From the NCBI RefSeq assembly GCF_013753875.1, contig NZ_SMDS01000017.1, positions 124,001 to 188,000 on the forward strand: a DNA stretch of 64,000 bases, written 5' to 3'. The notes under the pieces are model-generated. The model had not been told where the DNA came from. It saw nothing but the letters and a program-made list of their open reading frames with translations, and ran no database searches. A program made the position numbers and the translations under genes. Source of the stretch: Candidatus Pantoea persica (GTDB lineage: Bacteria; Pseudomonadota; Gammaproteobacteria; Enterobacterales; Enterobacteriaceae). This document shows, in pieces, positions 46,943 through 57,521 of this stretch (position 1 is its first letter; each line of letters starts with the position of its first letter).

Positions 46943-47720
46943 ATGTTAATGGTGATATCACCCGCCAAAACGCTAGATTACAGCAGCCCGCTGGCGACCC
47001 AGCGTTTTACCCAGCCTGCGCTGTCCGATAAATCGCAACAGCTGATCGAGGTGGCGCGCGATCTCTCACCGGCGCAAATTGCCTCGCTGATGCACATCAG
47101 CGACAAGCTGGCGCATCTCAATGCCGAACGCTTTAACAGCTGGTAGCCCGCTTTCACGCCGGAAAACGCCCGTCAGGCGATCCTCGCGTTTAAAGGCGAC
47201 GTCTATACCGGCCTGCAGGCGGAAAGCTTTAGCGAGGCGGATTTCGACTTTGCGCAGCAAGCATCTTCGCATTCTCTCCGGCCTTTACGGCGTGCTGCGC
47301 CCGCTCGACCTGATGCAGCCCTACCGCCTGGAGATGGGCACAAAGCTGGCCAACCCGGCAGGCAACGATCTCTACAGCTTCTGGGGCGACCTGTTGACGG
47401 CGCATCTGAACGCCGCGCTGCAGGCGCAGGGCGACGACGTGCTGATTAACCTGGCGTCGGAAGAATATTTCCGCGCGGTGAAGCCGAAGCAGCTGAAAGG
47501 ACGGCTGGTGAGGCCGGTGTTTCTCGACGAGAAAAACGGCAGCTTCAAGGTGATCAGCTTCTATGCGAAAAAGGCGCGCGGGCTGATGAGCCGCTATATC
47601 ATTCAGCAGCGTCTGACCGATCCCGAGGCGCTGAAAGGGTTCGACACAGACGGCTATTTCTTTGACGAAGCGGCGAGCCGCGAGAACGAGCAGGTATTTA
47701 CGCGCGACGAGCAGAAATAA
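46943..47720 (+). pseudogene. yaaA: Peroxide-stress DNA-binding protein YaaA, broken
   Basis: YaaA lowers intracellular free iron during peroxide stress. ATG 46943 ([13 protein letters not shown]), preceded by GAGGAA, opens the frame. A CAG to TAG stop at 47144-47146 follows RFNSW. The frame resumes [23 protein letters not shown], and one extra A in GCGCAGCAAGCATCTT near 47257 shifts it. The remaining 150 codons ([25 protein letters not shown] ... [12 protein letters not shown]) are open in the new frame. One stop and one indel only, so loss is recent. Confidence 0.92.
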
Positions 47721-47755
47721 AAAAAGGGCGGCCAACCAACGGGCCGCTCTGTTTA
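47714..47755. terminator. Bidirectional terminator between yaaA and thrC
   Basis: GGGCGGCC-AACCAACG-GGCCGCTC lies between the convergent ends. On the minus strand it is followed by a T7 run, which serves the thr operon. Confidence 0.8.
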
Positions 47756-47765
47756 AAGTCGCCAG

Positions 47766-49052
47766 TCAGGCCTTAATTAAAAAGGCGCGCAGCGCGGCGA
47801 AATCAGCCGGCATATCGTGCGACAGCAGCGGCAGGCCGGCGCGGTCCGCCAGCTCCTGTGGCAACGGCAGCGCCTGGCCGAGAATCACCTCAACGCTCTC
47901 TTTGAACTTCGCCGGATGCGCCGTGCCGAGGAACAGGCCAAACTCCCCGTCCTGCAGCTGATCGCGCAGCAGACGGTAGGCGATGGCCGCGTGCGGCTCG
48001 GAGATATAGCCGATCTCCGCCAGCTCGCGTATCGTCGCCTCGGTCGTTTCATCGCTCACCGCGCCGTAGGCGAGATCGGTCAGGCGCCAGGTTTTTCGGC
48101 GGAACAACTCTTCCACGCGCGGCCAGTTGTTCGGCTGGCTGACGTCCATGGCGTTGGAGAGCGTGGCCACCGCGGCGTTCGGCGTCCAGCTGCCGCCCTG
48201 CAGAAAGCGCGGCACGGTGTCGTTGGCGTTGGTGGCGGCGATAAAGCGCTTGATCGGCAGCCCCAGCGACTTCGCCAGCAGGCCGGCGGTGAGATCGCCG
48301 AAGTTGCCGCTCGGCACCGACACCACCAGCTGATTGCGCTGCTCCTGCGGCAGCTGCGCCACCGCTTCGAAGTAGTAGCAGATCTGCGCCAGCAGGCGGC
48401 TGATGTTAATAGAGTTTGCGGAGTTGAGGCCAATCGCCTTTTTCAGCTCCTCGTCGTCGAACGCCTGCTTCACCAGCGCCTGACAGGCGTCGAAGTCGCC
48501 GTCGATGGCGATGGTTTCAATATTGCCGCCCAGCGTGCAGAACAGCTTCTCCTGCAGCGGGCTGATTTTGCCCTGCGGATAGAGGATCACTACGCGCACG
48601 TTTTCCATGCCGTAGAAGGCGTGGGCCACCGCCGCGCCGGTGTCGCCGGAGGTCGCGGTCAGAATGGTGATCTGCTCGTCCGCGCTAGATACGTACGACA
48701 GCATCTGCGCCATAAAGCGGCCGCCGAAATCTTTAAACGCCAGCGTCGGGCCGTGGAACAGCTCTAGACAGGCGATATCCTCACTGACTTTCGCTACCGG
48801 TGCCGGAAAGGCGAAGGCGGCTTTCACACGCTCGGCCAGCTGGTGCGGCGCGATCTCATCGCCGATATAGGCAGAGAGAATTTTGCTGCTGCGGCTGACG
48901 AAGTCCATCTCCAGCATCGCGTCGATATCGGTCAGCTCGAATTCCGGCAGTTCCAGCGGGAAGAACAGCCCCTGCTGCGAGCCTAGGCCCTGTTTCACCG
49001 CCTGCGAAAAGCTCACCTGCTCGTTATGATCCTTAAGGTTGTAGAGTTTCAT
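47766..49052 (-). CDS. thrC: Threonine synthase
   Basis: ThrC converts O-phosphohomoserine to threonine with PLP. The 428 residues equal the E. coli length. The protein begins MKLYNLKDHNEQVSFSQAV. The PLP lysine lies in GPTLAFKDFGGRFMAQML, and SVPSGNFGDLTAG is the phosphate-binding stretch. It is the last gene of thrABC, 3 nt after thrB. It appears intact, with CTG to CTA silent changes. Confidence 0.97.
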   Translation of the reverse strand: MKLYNLKDHNEQVSFSQAVKQGLGSQQGLFFPLELPEFELTDIDAMLEMDFVSRSSKILSAYIGDEIAPHQLAERVKAAFAFPAPVAKVSEDIACLELFHGPTLAFKDFGGRFMAQMLSYVSSADEQITILTATSGDTGAAVAHAFYGMENVRVVILYPQGKISPLQEKLFCTLGGNIETIAIDGDFDACQALVKQAFDDEELKKAIGLNSANSINISRLLAQICYYFEAVAQLPQEQRNQLVVSVPSGNFGDLTAGLLAKSLGLPIKRFIAATNANDTVPRFLQGGSWTPNAAVATLSNAMDVSQPNNWPRVEELFRRKTWRLTDLAYGAVSDETTEATIRELAEIGYISEPHAAIAYRLLRDQLQDGEFGLFLGTAHPAKFKESVEVILGQALPLPQELADRAGLPLLSHDMPADFAALRAFLIKA

Positions 49053-49055
49053 GCG

Positions 49056-49985
49056 TTATCCCAGTTTACGTGCGCCAGCCATATCAATACGGCAAATATG
49101 GACGAAGCCTTCATCATTCTGCAGATAGTGCTGGCGCAGCCAGTCCGCCATCCGCTGTACCGTTTCCATCTGGTTGCAAACGGCGAAAAACGTGGGGCCG
49201 GAGCCGGAGATGCCGTAGGCCAGCACGCCGATATCGGCGGCGGCGCGGCGCGCCTCAGCGAAGCCCGGCAGCAGTTTGGTGCGGTACGGCTCGGCAATCA
49301 CATCCTGCATCAGTTTAGCGGCCAGCTGCGGCTGGCGGGTGTGGCAGGCGTGAATAAAGCCCGCTAGCAGACGGCCATGCTTGATGGCGTCCTCTTTGCG
49401 GTACTGCGCCGGCAGGATGGCGCGCGCTTCGGCGGTGGAGACCTTGATGCCCGGATAGGCCATCACCCACAGCCAGTCGTCAAAGCCCGGCACCGCCTGG
49501 CTGATGATGCCATTCTCCTCCAGCATCAGCTGGATGCCGCCAAGGAAGCACGGCGCGACGTTGTCATAATGCACACTGCCGGAGATGCGTCCTTCCAGTT
49601 CGCCCATCAGCGCCAGCAGCTGGGTATCACTGAGCAGCTTGCCGCAAAACTCGTTCATCGCCATCAGGCCAGCCACCACCGAGCAGGCGCTGGAGCCGAG
49701 GCCTGAACCGATCGGCATGTTTTTCTCCAGCGTCATCGCTACCGGCACCGTTTCGCCAATCGCTTCGCAAAAGCGCTGCCAGCACTGATAGACGATATTC
49801 TCCTGCGGATCGGCCGGCAGCTTGCTGACGAAGCGCCCGCTGTTGTGCAGCGAAAAGCGCGGCGCCGCCTCTACCGTGACGCAGTCGCCCAGCAGCGTGC
49901 CGTCCACCGGCGACACCGCCGCGCCCAGCACATCAAAGCCGACGCTAACGTTGCCAATCGAGGCCGGCGCGTAAATTTTTACCAT
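49056..49985 (-). CDS. thrB: Homoserine kinase
   Basis: ThrB is the GHMP-family kinase that makes O-phosphohomoserine. The start is ATG 49985 ([21 protein letters not shown]), giving 309 residues (E. coli 310). The overlapping ATG at 49988 would add one Met and form a TGATG coupling with the thrA stop. The GHMP motif [17 protein letters not shown] and GISGSGPT are present. It appears intact. Confidence 0.96.
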   Translation of the reverse strand: MVKIYAPASIGNVSVGFDVLGAAVSPVDGTLLGDCVTVEAAPRFSLHNSGRFVSKLPADPQENIVYQCWQRFCEAIGETVPVAMTLEKNMPIGSGLGSSACSVVAGLMAMNEFCGKLLSDTQLLALMGELEGRISGSVHYDNVAPCFLGGIQLMLEENGIISQAVPGFDDWLWVMAYPGIKVSTAEARAILPAQYRKEDAIKHGRLLAGFIHACHTRQPQLAAKLMQDVIAEPYRTKLLPGFAEARRAAADIGVLAYGISGSGPTFFAVCNQMETVQRMADWLRQHYLQNDEGFVHICRIDMAGARKLG

Positions 49986-49987
49986 CA

Positions 49988-52450
49988 TCAAACCCCCAAC
50001 TTCCACGACAGGGTGCGCAGTAGATCGGCGAAAACGCCCGCTGCCGTCACATCATTTCCCGCGCCGTATCCGCGCAGCACCAGCGGAATCGGCTGATAAT
50101 AGCGGCTGCAGAACGCCAGGGCATTCTCGCCGTTTTTCACTTTATAGAGCGGATCGTTGCCGTCGACCGCGTCGATCTTCACCTTGCAGACGCCGCCCGC
50201 TTCGATGGCGCCGACGAAGCGTAATACTTTACCCTCATCGTGCGCTTTGGCAACGCGCGCGGCGAAGGCATTGTCCAGCTCCGACAGGCGCTGCATAAAA
50301 AGCTCGACGTCGGCGATGTCGGTCAGGCTGGCGGGCAGCAGCGGCTCAATGGCGATATCGCTCAGCTCCAGCTGATAGCCCGCCTCGCGCGCCAGGATCA
50401 GCAGCTTGCGCGCCACGTCCATGCCGGAAAGATCGTCGCGCGGATCCGGCTCGGTAAAGCCCATCTCGCGCGCCATCTTCGTCGCCTCGGAAAGGGAGAC
50501 GCCCTCGTCCAGCTTGCCGAAGATAAAGGAGAGCGAGCCGGAGAGAATGCCGGAGAAGGTGATCAGCTCGTCGCCCGCGTTCAGCAGGTTCTGCAGGTTT
50601 TCAATCACCGGCAGGCCTGCGCCAACGTTGGTGTCGTAGAGGAATTTGCGGCGCGATTTGGCGGCGGCGGCGCGCATCTGCTGGTAGTAGTTCCATGACG
50701 AAGTGTTGGCCTTTTTATTGGGCGTCACCACGTGGAAGCCGTCGGCGAGGAAATCGGCGTACTGATCGGCCACCGCCTGGCTGGAGGTGCAGTCGACGAT
50801 CACCGGGTTGAGCAGATGATACTCTTTGACCAGCCGGTTCAGGCGCTGGAAATTGAACGGCTCTTTGGCCTCGCCCAGCGCCGTTTTCCAGCTGCTCAGG
50901 TCGATGCCGTGCACGTTGGTCAGCAGCGCACGCGAGTTGGCGATGCCGCAAACGCGCAGATCGATATGCTTCTGTTTCAGCCATGCCTGCTGGCGATGCA
51001 GCTGATCCAGCAGCGCGCCGCCAACCCCGCCGACGCCTACCACAAAGACCTCGATCACTTGATCGGTGGCGAACAGCATCTGATGCACCACGCGCACGCC
51101 GGTCGTAGCGTCATCGTTGCTGACCACCACCGAAATTGAGCGCTCCGACGAGCCCTGAGCGATGGCGACGATATTGATGTTGGCGCGCGCCAGCGCAGAG
51201 AAGAATTTCGCGGAGATGCCGCGCAGGGTGCGCATGCCGTCGCCGACCACGGAGATCACTGCCAGCTGCTCCATCACCTCCAGCGGATCGAGCAGGCCGT
51301 TTTTCAGCTCCAGATAGAACTCCTCCTCCAGCACGCGGCGCGCCCGCGCCTGCTCGTTCTGCGGCACGCAGAAGCTGATGCTGTATTCCGAAGAGGACTG
51401 GGTGATCAGCACCACCGAAATGCCGGTGCGCGACATGGCGGCGAAGACGCGTGCCGCCATCCCCACCATCCCCTTCATGCCCGGGCCGGAGACGTTGAAC
51501 ATCGCCATATTATTGAGGTTGGTGATGCCCTTCACCGGGTTCTCGTCCTGCTCGCCCTCGCCGCCAATCAGCGTGCCGGGCGCCTGCGGGTTGGCAGTGT
51601 TTTTAATCAGGCAGGGAATCTGGAACTGGGCGATAGGCGCGATGGTACGCGGGTGCAGCACTTTGGCGCCGAAATAGGAGAGCTCCATCGCCTCCTGGTA
51701 GGACATCGACTTCAGAAGGCGCGCGTCGGGCACCTGGCGCGGATCGCAGGTATAGACGCCGTCGACATCGGTCCAGATTTCACAGCAGTCGGCGCGCAGG
51801 CAGGCGGCCAGCACGGCGGCGGAGTAGTCGGAGCCGTTGCGGCCTAGCACCACCAGCTCGCCCTTTTCATTGCCGGCGGTAAAGCCCGCCATCAGGATCA
51901 TGTTTCGCGGCGGGATCGGACTGGCGGCGATGCGGCGCGTCGATTCGGCGATATCGACGGTGGACTCGAGATAGTGGCCGACGGCCAGCAGCTTCTCCAC
52001 CGGATCGATCACCGTGACGCTGTGGCCGCGCACCAGCAGCAGCGCTTCCATAATGGCGACGGAGAGCTTTTCGCCGCGGCAGATAATGGCGGCGTTGACG
52101 CTGTCCGGGCACTGTCCCAGCAGGCTGATGCCGTGCAGCACCTGCTTCAGCTGGGCGAACTCGATATCGACGCGGGTTTTCAGCCCTTCGTAGTCGAAAC
52201 CCGGCTGCGCCGCGGCCAGCCCCTGTAGCAGTTCATCGAAGATGCGCTCGGCGTCGCTGATATTCGGCAGGACGTCCTGGCCGCTAATGGTTTTCTCAAC
52301 CATCGCCACCAGATGGTTGGTAATTTTCGCGGGTGCAGAGAGTACGGTGACAACCTGTCCCTGCTGCGCATTGCTTTCCAGAATGTCAGCGACGCGGAGA
52401 AACCGTTCCGCATTCGCTACCGAGGTCCCGCCGAATTTCAGCACTCGCAT
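49988..52450 (-). CDS. thrA: Bifunctional aspartokinase I / homoserine dehydrogenase I
   Basis: ThrA phosphorylates aspartate and reduces aspartate semialdehyde to homoserine. The 820 residues equal the E. coli length. The N-terminal kinase begins [17 protein letters not shown]. Central ACT domains carry the threonine feedback sites ([21 protein letters not shown]). The homoserine dehydrogenase Rossmann motif is [17 protein letters not shown], followed by [14 protein letters not shown]. The gene follows the thr attenuator and is coupled to thrB. It appears intact. Confidence 0.97.
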   Translation of the reverse strand: MRVLKFGGTSVANAERFLRVADILESNAQQGQVVTVLSAPAKITNHLVAMVEKTISGQDVLPNISDAERIFDELLQGLAAAQPGFDYEGLKTRVDIEFAQLKQVLHGISLLGQCPDSVNAAIICRGEKLSVAIMEALLLVRGHSVTVIDPVEKLLAVGHYLESTVDIAESTRRIAASPIPPRNMILMAGFTAGNEKGELVVLGRNGSDYSAAVLAACLRADCCEIWTDVDGVYTCDPRQVPDARLLKSMSYQEAMELSYFGAKVLHPRTIAPIAQFQIPCLIKNTANPQAPGTLIGGEGEQDENPVKGITNLNNMAMFNVSGPGMKGMVGMAARVFAAMSRTGISVVLITQSSSEYSISFCVPQNEQARARRVLEEEFYLELKNGLLDPLEVMEQLAVISVVGDGMRTLRGISAKFFSALARANINIVAIAQGSSERSISVVVSNDDATTGVRVVHQMLFATDQVIEVFVVGVGGVGGALLDQLHRQQAWLKQKHIDLRVCGIANSRALLTNVHGIDLSSWKTALGEAKEPFNFQRLNRLVKEYHLLNPVIVDCTSSQAVADQYADFLADGFHVVTPNKKANTSSWNYYQQMRAAAAKSRRKFLYDTNVGAGLPVIENLQNLLNAGDELITFSGILSGSLSFIFGKLDEGVSLSEATKMAREMGFTEPDPRDDLSGMDVARKLLILAREAGYQLELSDIAIEPLLPASLTDIADVELFMQRLSELDNAFAARVAKAHDEGKVLRFVGAIEAGGVCKVKIDAVDGNDPLYKVKNGENALAFCSRYYQPIPLVLRGYGAGNDVTAAGVFADLLRTLSWKLGV

Positions 52451-52476
52451 GTTAAAGCTCTCCTGAATTTTTGCTG

Positions 52477-52515
52477 AAAAAAAAAGCCCGCACTGTTTAG
52501 ATGCGGGCTTTTTTT
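52477..52515 (-). terminator. thr operon attenuator terminator
   Basis: On the minus strand AGCCCGCA-TCTAAACAG-TGCGGGCT is followed by a T9 run. It lies between thrL and thrA. Confidence 0.93.
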
Positions 52516-52531
52516 ATTTTTCCTCTATGCG

Positions 52532-52603
52532 TCAGCCCGGACCCTTACCTGTGGTAATGGTGGTGGTAATAATGATGGTGTTCAGGCTGGTTGAGTTACG
52601 CAT
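52532..52603 (-). CDS. thrL: thr operon leader peptide ThrL
   Basis: A 23-residue frame from ATG (52603) to TGA (52532-52534) reads MRNSTSLNTIII followed by TTTITTGKGPG. It contains nine Thr/Ile control codons in a row (III TTT I TT), the hallmark of threonine/isoleucine attenuation. The terminator follows 17 nt after the stop. E. coli ThrL has 21 residues. It is too short for standard gene calling. Confidence 0.93.
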   Translation of the reverse strand: MRNSTSLNTIIITTTITTGKGPG

Positions 52604-52812
52604 CGTGATTTTTTCTGTCTGTCTTTTTGAGTCTGTCTGCCTTCCAGAAGTAAAGCAAAGCGCCGGTTAAGTCAACGAATTTGTCCGGCGCTGAATTTAT
52701 CGCCGCTGCGCACTGCTGCGTGCTGACTACGCGATTTCTTACAGGATCGTTTGCTCACTGCAGGCTTTGTACGATCAGCCGCTGCGAAAACCGCTTTTTC
52801 AAGAAGATTTAT

Positions 52813-53172
52813 CTATAAGTTTTTTTCTGTGTCGTGCAGCAGGCTTTCGCAGCGCGCGTGCAGCGCCTCCAGCTGCTGGCCGTCCGTCGGCGCGACGCGG
52901 TTCAGCGCGGCGAGCTGGTAGCAGTACACCATGACTGCCTGGCCGAGGTTGAGCGACGGATAACCCTGCGCCATAGGGATGCCGGTAGCAGATCGACCTA
53001 GTCCAGCTCCTCATTCGTGAGCCTGCTGTCTTTGAGTCCGAACACCAGCGCCATGCTGCTGACCCACTGACGCTTCTCCAGCAGCTGCGCTTCAACCTGC
53101 TGCGGCGTCGCGTAGTAGCGGAATTTTGCGCGCCGGGCGGGCGGGCGAAACAAGAATGAGGGGGAAGCGCAT
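52813..53172 (-). pseudogene. lasT: RNA methyltransferase LasT/YjtD, remnant
   Basis: ATG 53172 begins MRFPLILVSPARP, like the SpoU-type methyltransferase YjtD/LasT. About 65 codons are then missing and the sequence joins ARKFRYYATP-like text in a shifted frame (RYYATPQQVEAQLLEKRQW). The usual GREDSGLTNEEL reads GLKDSRLTNEEL, followed by a TAG. SLNLGQAVMVYCYQLA, the knotted SAM-binding end, is present in another frame. The tail is shortened to HDTEKNL then TAG. E. coli has the same gene between arcA and thrL. Confidence 0.85.
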
Positions 53173-53765
53173 GATTATTTCATCTGTGTTTAGAAATCGC
53201 GCCTTAGTAGCATGTGCTGCCGTTAAAGCCGGAATGCCCGCGGATCGGAAAATAAGTTGTTAAGGTTGTTAAATTTTAATAACTGTCCCGATCGCTAAAA
53301 AATCCGTCGAATCTCCCGTTAATTGAAATTACACGCATAAAAGCGTGGTTAATCAGCTTAATACCACATTTCTATTTGCGCATACATAATGTAAAAATGT
53401 AGCTAAATTGATATTTTTTGTGAGCTAAGCTAGCATCACAAGAGAATTTTTCCACACAAGTGTTAACGTGCTACAATATCCATTTGATATAAGTCAACGA
53501 AGCGTTGTTTTTATGCTTATCGGTTATTGTTGGTGCTGTTAGGTTGCTGTTAATGCAGTCAGGATATGCGCCAAATCATTTTCCCCTGGGGCATGCAATA
53601 CTCATCCTGACTGGCTGAGCTGACACTGTTGTTGACGATAGATGCTTTATCAAGAACATAATTTCGTACAACGGTTAAGCGCCACGTAGGGGCGCTTTTT
53701 AGCGAGCCTGAATACCCGCGTACGCCCTGTTTTCGATTTGTTGGCAAATTTTTAGGTAGCGAAAC
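53173..53765. other. Long non-coding region upstream of arcA
   Basis: About 590 bp, clearly A/T-richer than its surroundings, separate lasT and arcA. It holds the FNR-like site at 53484-53497 and probably several arcA promoters. A CGCCACGTAGGGGCG hairpin with TTTTTAG (53679-53703) lies 60 nt before arcA and could act as a leader terminator. The small yjjY frame of E. coli was not recognised. Confidence 0.6.
53484..53497. promoter_or_regulatory. FNR-like site upstream of arcA
   Basis: TTGATATAAGTCAA matches the FNR consensus TTGAT-N4-ATCAA with one mismatch. arcA is activated by FNR in E. coli, so the site fits its position about 270 bp upstream of the gene. Confidence 0.6.
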
Positions 53766-54482
53766 ATGCAGACCCCACACATTCTTATCGTTGAAGACGA
53801 ACTGGTCACGCGTAACACCCTCAAAAGTATTTTTGAGGCGGAAGGTTACGTTGTGTATGAGGCAACCGACGGTACTGAAATGCATCAGGTACTCACCGAC
53901 AATGACGTCAATCTGGTGATCATGGATATCAATCTGCCAGGCAAAAACGGCCTGCTGCTGGCGCGCGAGCTGCGCGAGCAAGCGAACGTGGCACTGATGT
54001 TCCTCACCGGTCTTGATAATGAAGTGGACAAAATCCTTGGTCTGGAAATTGGCGCGGATGACTACATCACCAAGCCGTTCAACCCGCGCGAACTGACCAT
54101 CCGTGCGCGCAATCTGCTGTCGCGCACCATGAATCTGGCTATGCCGAACGAAGAGCGCCGTCAGGTTGAGAGCTACAAGTTCAACGGCTGGGAGCTGGAT
54201 ATCAACAGCCGCTCGCTGATCAGCCCTAACGGCGAGCAGTACAAGCTGCCGCGCAGCGAGTTCCGCGCCATGCTGCACTTCTGCGAGAATCCGGGCAAAA
54301 TTCAGACCCGCGCCGATCTGCTGAAGAAGATGACCGGTCGCGAGCTGAAGCCGCACGATCGCACCGTCGACGTCACTATTCGCCGCATCCGCAAGCATTT
54401 TGAATCCACGCCGGGCACCCCAGAGATCATCGCCACCATTCACGGCGAAGGCTACCGCTTCTGCGGCGACCTGCAGGAATAA
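53766..54482 (+). CDS. arcA: Aerobic respiration control response regulator ArcA
   Basis: ArcA, phosphorylated by ArcB, represses respiratory genes under low oxygen. The 238 residues equal the E. coli length. The receiver domain has the acidic pair in IVEDELVT and phospho-acceptor Asp54 in [10 protein letters not shown], with Lys in [12 protein letters not shown]-terminal OmpR-type winged helix ([17 protein letters not shown]) follows. Repeat copy C starts 24 nt after its stop. It appears intact. Confidence 0.97.
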   Translation: MQTPHILIVEDELVTRNTLKSIFEAEGYVVYEATDGTEMHQVLTDNDVNLVIMDINLPGKNGLLLARELREQANVALMFLTGLDNEVDKILGLEIGADDYITKPFNPRELTIRARNLLSRTMNLAMPNEERRQVESYKFNGWELDINSRSLISPNGEQYKLPRSEFRAMLHFCENPGKIQTRADLLKKMTGRELKPHDRTVDVTIRRIRKHFESTPGTPEIIATIHGEGYRFCGDLQE

Positions 54483-54506
54483 TTAACCCCGCCCTATTTG
54501 CCGTGA

Positions 54507-54707
54507 CAGACGGCTGAGGGGGCTGGCAAGCGGATGAGTCGGATCGAAGAGCAAAGCGTCCCGCCCCAAGAACAACAACGCCGGACACAGTTTTGCACAA
54601 CGCAGCGCGTTGGACCGGTAAGGGCACATCAGGGATGAAGTAATCATGGCGCAGAACAAGCCGGCCGAGATGCAGCTTGTTGCCTCTTGGCGATTGGGAC
54701 GTCTCAT
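54507..54707 (+). repeat. Structured intergenic repeat, copy C
   Basis: This is the most diverged copy. It begins with CAGACGG 24 nt after the arcA stop region, then GAGCAAAGCGTCCCG (54549-54563), AACGCCGG...GTTTTGC, ACAACGCAGCGCGTTGG (54597-54613), ACCGGTAAGGGC, CATCAGGGATGA, and a tail with GATGCAGCTTGTTGC and GATTGGGACGTCTC. The terminator-like first hairpin is eroded here, but an independent terminator follows at 54725-54747. Confidence 0.75.
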
Positions 54708-54724
54708 CCGCTGTCACGGTAATA

Positions 54725-54747
54725 AACGCCCCTGAGGGCGTTTTTTT
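54725..54747 (+). terminator. arcA terminator
   Basis: AACGCCC-CTGA-GGGCGTT followed by T7 lies after repeat copy C. It reaches the stop codon of the convergent creA gene. Confidence 0.87.
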
Positions 54748-55216
54748 ATTCCCGCCACGGCATAATCGGCACCGCGCTCAGGGCGTTCTTCGGCGACCCT
54801 TCCACCACCCGGTCGGAGTAGCTCAGGTAGATCAGCGCATGACGCTTCTGATCGAAAAAGCGCACCACCTGAAGCTTTTTGAACACCAGCGAGGTGCGCT
54901 TCTTGAACACCACCTCGCCCTGCGCTTTTCCGCTGGCGTCGCTGAGCGTCACTGGCCCCACCTGCTGACAGGAGATCGCCGCATCGGCGGTATCCTCCGC
55001 CAGGCCCAGGCCACCTTTAATGCCGCCGGTTTTAGCCCGGCTGATATAACAGGTTACATTTTTTACGTCCGGGTCATCGAACGCCTCTACCACAATCTTG
55101 TGGTCAGGCCCAAACATCTTGAAGACCGTATCGACCGAGCCGATCTCTTCGGTCATCGCCGGCGAGGCCAGCAGTAGCGTGGCGAGTGAAGCGGCGAGAA
55201 AACGAGATATTGTCAT
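54746..55216 (-). CDS. creA: Periplasmic protein CreA (DUF1318-like family of unknown role)
   Basis: CreA is a conserved exported protein of unknown function. In E. coli it is adjacent to the creBCD two-component genes, which are absent here. The 156 residues (E. coli 157) start with a signal peptide ([22 protein letters not shown]). The highly conserved [40 protein letters not shown] and [18 protein letters not shown] follow. Two cysteines may form a disulphide. It appears intact. Confidence 0.95.
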   Translation of the reverse strand: MTISRFLAASLATLLLASPAMTEEIGSVDTVFKMFGPDHKIVVEAFDDPDVKNVTCYISRAKTGGIKGGLGLAEDTADAAISCQQVGPVTLSDASGKAQGEVVFKKRTSLVFKKLQVVRFFDQKRHALIYLSYSDRVVEGSPKNALSAVPIMPWRE

Positions 55217-55409
55217 AGCATTACCATTGCAAACCTAATAGACGAGCATGTAATGTACTGGCAATTGTCCGCGTTGACCAAACCAGAACCGGTTTTACCC
55301 CACATTGACATGGCACAATCTCCCAACAGAACGGCCCACGCCTGATGTGCAATTAGTGCTATTATTCGGCGACTGCATTAGTCGCACCCAGAGAGTATGA
55401 GGATGTTTT

Positions 55410-56288
55410 ATGGACCAAGCCGGTATCATTCGAGATTTGCTTGTCTGGCTGGAGAGCCATCTGGATCAACCCCTTTCACTGGACAACGTTGCCCTGAAAG
55501 CGGGTTATTCTAAATGGCATTTACAGAGGATGTTCAAGGACGTAACGGGCCATGCCATCGGCGCCTATATCCGCGCTCGCCGCCTGTCGAAAGCGGCCGT
55601 CGCGCTGCGTCTGACCAGCCGTCCCATACTGGACATCGCCCTGCAATATCGCTTTGATTCACAGCAGACGTTCACGCGCGCGTTTAAAAAGCAGTTCAAC
55701 CAGACGCCCGCCTGGTACCGTCGCTCATCCGAGTGGAACTCTTACGGCATCCGACCGCCGATCCGCCTCGACGATAACAGCATGCCGGCCTCGTCGTTCG
55801 TCATGCTGCCGGAAACGGTGCTGGTGGGACAAACACAGACCTATAGCTGCACACTGGAGCAGATCTCCAGCTACCGCGACGAGATGCGCATTCACTTCTG
55901 GAAGCAGTTTCTGCTAGAAACCGACACCGTGCCGCCAGTGCTCTACGGCCTGCACCAGGTGCGCGCCAGCCAGGAGAAGGATGACGAGCAGGAGATCCTC
56001 TATACCACCGCCGTGCCGTCCGATCAGGCGGTCAACCTGCACTCCGGCCAGAGCGTGATCCTGGAGGCAGGCGACTACGTGCAGTTCACCTACAGCGGAC
56101 CGCGCAATGAGCTGCAGGAATTTATTCTGCTGCTCTACGGCACCTGCATGCCGACGCTCGGCCTGACGCGCCGTCAGGGTCAAGATATCGAGCGTTTCTA
56201 CACGCACGGCGGCAAAAAGCGCCCCGAGCCGCCGAAAGAGATCCGCTGCGAGTACTTAATCCCGATTCGCCGCCAGCAGGCAGCATAA
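55410..56288 (+). CDS. rob: AraC-family transcriptional activator Rob
   Basis: Rob activates mar/sox/rob-regulon genes (efflux, superoxide resistance, LPS and porin control). The 292-residue product (E. coli 289) has an N-terminal AraC double helix-turn-helix (KAGYSKWHLQRMFKDVTG and FDSQQTFTRAFKKQFNQTP). A GyrI-like ligand domain follows. Just upstream, ATGGCACAATCTCCCAAC (about 55310) partly resembles a marbox, so it may be cross-regulated. It appears intact. Confidence 0.95.
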   Translation: MDQAGIIRDLLVWLESHLDQPLSLDNVALKAGYSKWHLQRMFKDVTGHAIGAYIRARRLSKAAVALRLTSRPILDIALQYRFDSQQTFTRAFKKQFNQTPAWYRRSSEWNSYGIRPPIRLDDNSMPASSFVMLPETVLVGQTQTYSCTLEQISSYRDEMRIHFWKQFLLETDTVPPVLYGLHQVRASQEKDDEQEILYTTAVPSDQAVNLHSGQSVILEAGDYVQFTYSGPRNELQEFILLLYGTCMPTLGLTRRQGQDIERFYTHGGKKRPEPPKEIRCEYLIPIRRQQAA

Positions 56289-56320
56289 CGACAGGGCTAT
56301 CAGCGCGACGGCCCTTTTTG

Positions 56321-56968
56321 TTAGCGCTGCAGCTCGTCCAGCGCGGGCGCGTCCAGATGCGACACATCTCCCGCCGTTTCCACGATCCAGCCTTCCGCCA
56401 GCCAGGCACTGTGCTGGTGATCGACGCGCGAAATCGAGCAGTTGCGCAGGCGCAGACGGCGCTCCGCATGGGCAGGCAGGCCGAGAATGGTGCTGATCAG
56501 CACGCCGAGCGCCATACCGTGACTCACCAGCAGCGGGCGGCTGCCGGCGGGCAGCGACAAACAGGCGTTCAGCGCCTCGTGCATGCGCGCCGCCATCTCC
56601 GTCATCGACTCGCCCTGCGGAATACGACCGTTCTCCGTGCCGTCTACCAGCGTGCTGCGCCAGCGCTCCTCTTCCTCGCTTAACCCGTCCAGCGGCCGCT
56701 TTTCCAGCACGCCCATATTCAGCTCGCGCAGGCGCGGCTCAAGGGTCACCGCGCAGCCGCAGGCGTCGGCGATAATCTCTGCGGTGCGCCGCGTGCGGCC
56801 CAGATCGCTGGCGATAACATGGGTGATGCCAAGCTGTTTCACCCGCTCGCCCACCTGATGGGCCTGCTGCTCTCCTTTCTCCGTCAGCGGACTGTCGGAT
56901 TGTCCCTGAATGCGGCGCTCCGCATTCCATACCGTTTCACTGTGACGAACAAGATAGACCTGTAACAT
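56321..56968 (-). CDS. gpmB: Phosphoglycerate mutase-like phosphatase GpmB
   Basis: GpmB belongs to the histidine phosphatase superfamily, and its true substrate is uncertain. The 215 residues equal the E. coli length. The catalytic motif near the N-terminus reads YLVRHSETVWNAERR, where RHG is nearly invariant, so Gly has become Ser (a GGC to AGC type change). The second histidine (LLVSHGMALG) and the Arg and Glu residues remain. The frame is intact, but activity may be altered. Confidence 0.93.
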   Translation of the reverse strand: MLQVYLVRHSETVWNAERRIQGQSDSPLTEKGEQQAHQVGERVKQLGITHVIASDLGRTRRTAEIIADACGCAVTLEPRLRELNMGVLEKRPLDGLSEEEERWRSTLVDGTENGRIPQGESMTEMAARMHEALNACLSLPAGSRPLLVSHGMALGVLISTILGLPAHAERRLRLRNCSISRVDHQHSAWLAEGWIVETAGDVSHLDAPALDELQR

Positions 56969-57019
56969 GCTGAGTTTCCGTTATACTGCGACAAATTTGC
57001 CTAAAGGGTTCAATAAATT

Positions 57020-57521
57020 ATGAACCAGGTTGTCGCAGCCACCATCAATCCGGCAAAAATTCGCGCAATTTCTCAGGCGTTCAACGACGTTTTCGGCGAA
57101 GGATCCAGCCGTATTCGCGGGGTAGAGGTTGATAGCGGCGTGGCCGCGCAGCCGCTGAGTGACGCAGAAACGCGAACCGGCGCACGCCAGCGCGTGGTCA
57201 ACGCGCGTCAGGCCGCGCCCGACGCCGACTTCTAGGTGGCGATCGAGGAGGAGGATTGCGCCTTCGCATGGATAGTGGTGGAGAATACGGAACGGCGAGT
57301 CGCGCTCGGCGAGCTTTACGCTGCCGCCGGTGGTGCTGGAAGGCTTACGCGCCGGGTGCGAGCTGGGCGATGAGATGGCGCGGCTCACCGGTGTGGAGAA
57401 TATCAAACATAAAGGCGGCGCCATCGGCGCCTTTACCCAGGGACTGCTGACGCGTTCCAGCGTCCATCAGGCGCTGATCCTCGCGCTCTGCCCCTTTACT
57501 CATCCGCTTTATCAGCGTTGA
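57020..57521 (+). pseudogene. yjjX: Inosine/xanthosine triphosphatase YjjX, broken
   Basis: YjjX removes non-canonical ITP and XTP. ATG 57020 begins [21 protein letters not shown]. The frame is open to ADF, where a TGG to TAG change (57233-57235) replaces Trp before VAIE. Several codons of the following GIDGD loop are missing, and the frame shifts near 57300. The end is readable as [28 protein letters not shown] and stops in TGA at 57519-57521. It overlaps the convergent trpR by 26 bp. Confidence 0.9.

Noticed and set aside
53513-53542. A ten-codon frame MLIGYCWCC upstream of arcA as a leader peptide or yjjY
   Set aside because: No ribosome-binding site or homology could be recognised, and the frame is too short to support a call.
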